64,000 nucleotides of DNA from Delftia tsuruhatensis NBRC 16741 (GTDB lineage Bacteria; Pseudomonadota; Gammaproteobacteria; Burkholderiales; Burkholderiaceae_C). Below the pieces are notes generated by a model. It did not search any database, was not told where the DNA came from, and saw nothing but the letters and a program-made list of their open reading frames with translations. Numbering within the stretch: position 1 is the first letter of the stretch; each line of letters starts with the position of its first letter. This document shows positions 63,316 through 64,000 of the stretch, one piece after another. The stretch covers positions 1-64,000 of the forward strand of contig NZ_BCTO01000035.1 of assembly GCF_001571325.1 (NCBI RefSeq), written 5' to 3'. The translations under genes were made by a program, and so were the position numbers.

Positions 63316-64000
63316 GTGTCACTGTTCAAAGCCGCCTCCACCGTTTCCCTGCTGACGCTGGCCTCCCGTATCACCGGGCTGGTGCGCGATCTGCTCATGG
63401 CCTCCATGTTCGGAGCCAATGCGCTGACCGATGCGTTCAATGTCGCGTTCAGGATTCCCAATCTCTTTCGGCGCCTGTTCGCCGAAGGCGCCTTCAGCCA
63501 GGCCTTCGTGCCGGTGCTGGCCGCCAGCAAGGCCAAGGAGGGGGAGGAGGCCACGCGCAGGCTGATCTCCCATGTGGCCACGCTGCTGTTCTGGGTGCTG
63601 CTCGTGACCTGCGTGCTGGGCGTGGTCGGCGCGCCGCTGCTGGTCTGGCTGCTGGCCAGCGGCCTGCGCCAGTCGCCCGAAGGCTATGACGCAGCCGTGC
63701 TGATGACGCGCTGGATGTTCCCCTACATCGGCTTCATGTCGCTGGTGGCGCTGTCGTCCGGCGTGCTCAATACCTGGCGGCGCTTTGCCGTCTCGGCCGC
63801 CACGCCCGTGCTGCTGAACCTGGCCATGATTGCCGCCGCCTTCTGGGGTGCACCCTGGCTGCAGGCGCGCGGCATAGAGCCCATCTATGCCATGGCCGGC
63901 GGTGTGATGCTGGGCGGCGTGCTGCAGCTGGCGGTACAGCTGCCGGCGCTGGCAGGCCTGGGCCTGCTGCCCCGCATCGGGTTTTCTCCAGCCGCCTTGC
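63316..64000 (+). CDS. murJ: Lipid II flippase MurJ (MviN), N-terminal part, truncated by window end
   Basis: The first 228 residues of a polytopic flippase of peptidoglycan synthesis. [25 protein letters not shown] and [37 protein letters not shown] are MurJ signatures, followed by several hydrophobic helices. The GTG at 63316 is the family start. The rest of the ~520-residue protein lies beyond the window. Divergent from rpsT. Confidence 0.95.
   Translation, partial: MSLFKAASTVSLLTLASRITGLVRDLLMASMFGANALTDAFNVAFRIPNLFRRLFAEGAFSQAFVPVLAASKAKEGEEATRRLISHVATLLFWVLLVTCVLGVVGAPLLVWLLASGLRQSPEGYDAAVLMTRWMFPYIGFMSLVALSSGVLNTWRRFAVSAATPVLLNLAMIAAAFWGAPWLQARGIEPIYAMAGGVMLGGVLQLAVQLPALAGLGLLPRIGFSPAAL

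Overview
The window is GC-rich and gene-dense. It carries an H-NS-like protein of the betaproteobacterial type, an argD-argF / DUF3579 / rpsT / murJ block, and an anthranilate-type kynurenine pathway. This points to a betaproteobacterium of the Comamonadaceae, plausibly Delftia, Acidovorax or a relative; the genus is an inference. No rRNA, tRNA or CRISPR array was seen.

Bases 1-29068 are the right-hand part of an integrative and conjugative element (ICE) of the Tn4371 family. Its order is: end of parA, an RHH-like small protein, DUF2840 protein, TraF-type signal peptidase, an unknown reading frame, DUF3363 relaxase, cargo, a LysR regulator, an EexN lipoprotein, the TraG coupling ATPase, a CopG-like protein, trbBCDEJ, a TrbK-like lipoprotein, trbLFGI and a DUF2274 protein. 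It ends at the 8-bp sequence TTTTTCAT (29061-29068), which matches the known attachment core of this family. The integrase and left end lie outside the window. The cargo (4255-14970) is a copper-resistance island: copS-copR facing away from copA, copB, a DUF411 protein, a DUF2933 protein, a copper-exporting P1B ATPase, copC, copD and a CopK-like periplasmic protein. A CCATTAC-N6-GTAATGG inverted repeat between copR and copA is the likely CopR operator.

From 29069 onward the sequence looks like host chromosome. The ICE sits in an intergenic repeat just beyond nadB. Next come the nadA-nadB operon (aspartate route to NAD), a cyclodeaminase-family reductase with a diguanylate cyclase, a zinc peptidase (YpfJ type), a RhlE-type RNA helicase, apaH, a CNNM/CorC-type membrane protein, an H-NS-like protein, and an FAD monooxygenase.

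Bases 42000-56000 hold amino-acid and tryptophan catabolism: kynA copy 1 with an MFS transporter; an APC permease-kynB-kynU operon; an AraC regulator with a LysE exporter; and a second operon of APC permease, aromatic aminotransferase, kynA copy 2 and RidA, divergent from an Lrp regulator. An ada-like / alkA DNA-alkylation repair pair is embedded here. The two kynA genes and the two permeases are paralogue pairs with near-identical DNA blocks.

The last part has a Fur-box-preceded feoA-feoB-small Cys-rich protein operon, flanked on both sides by oppositely oriented YkgJ-type cysteine-cluster genes. It continues with argD-argF, a DUF3579 gene, rpsT and the start of murJ.
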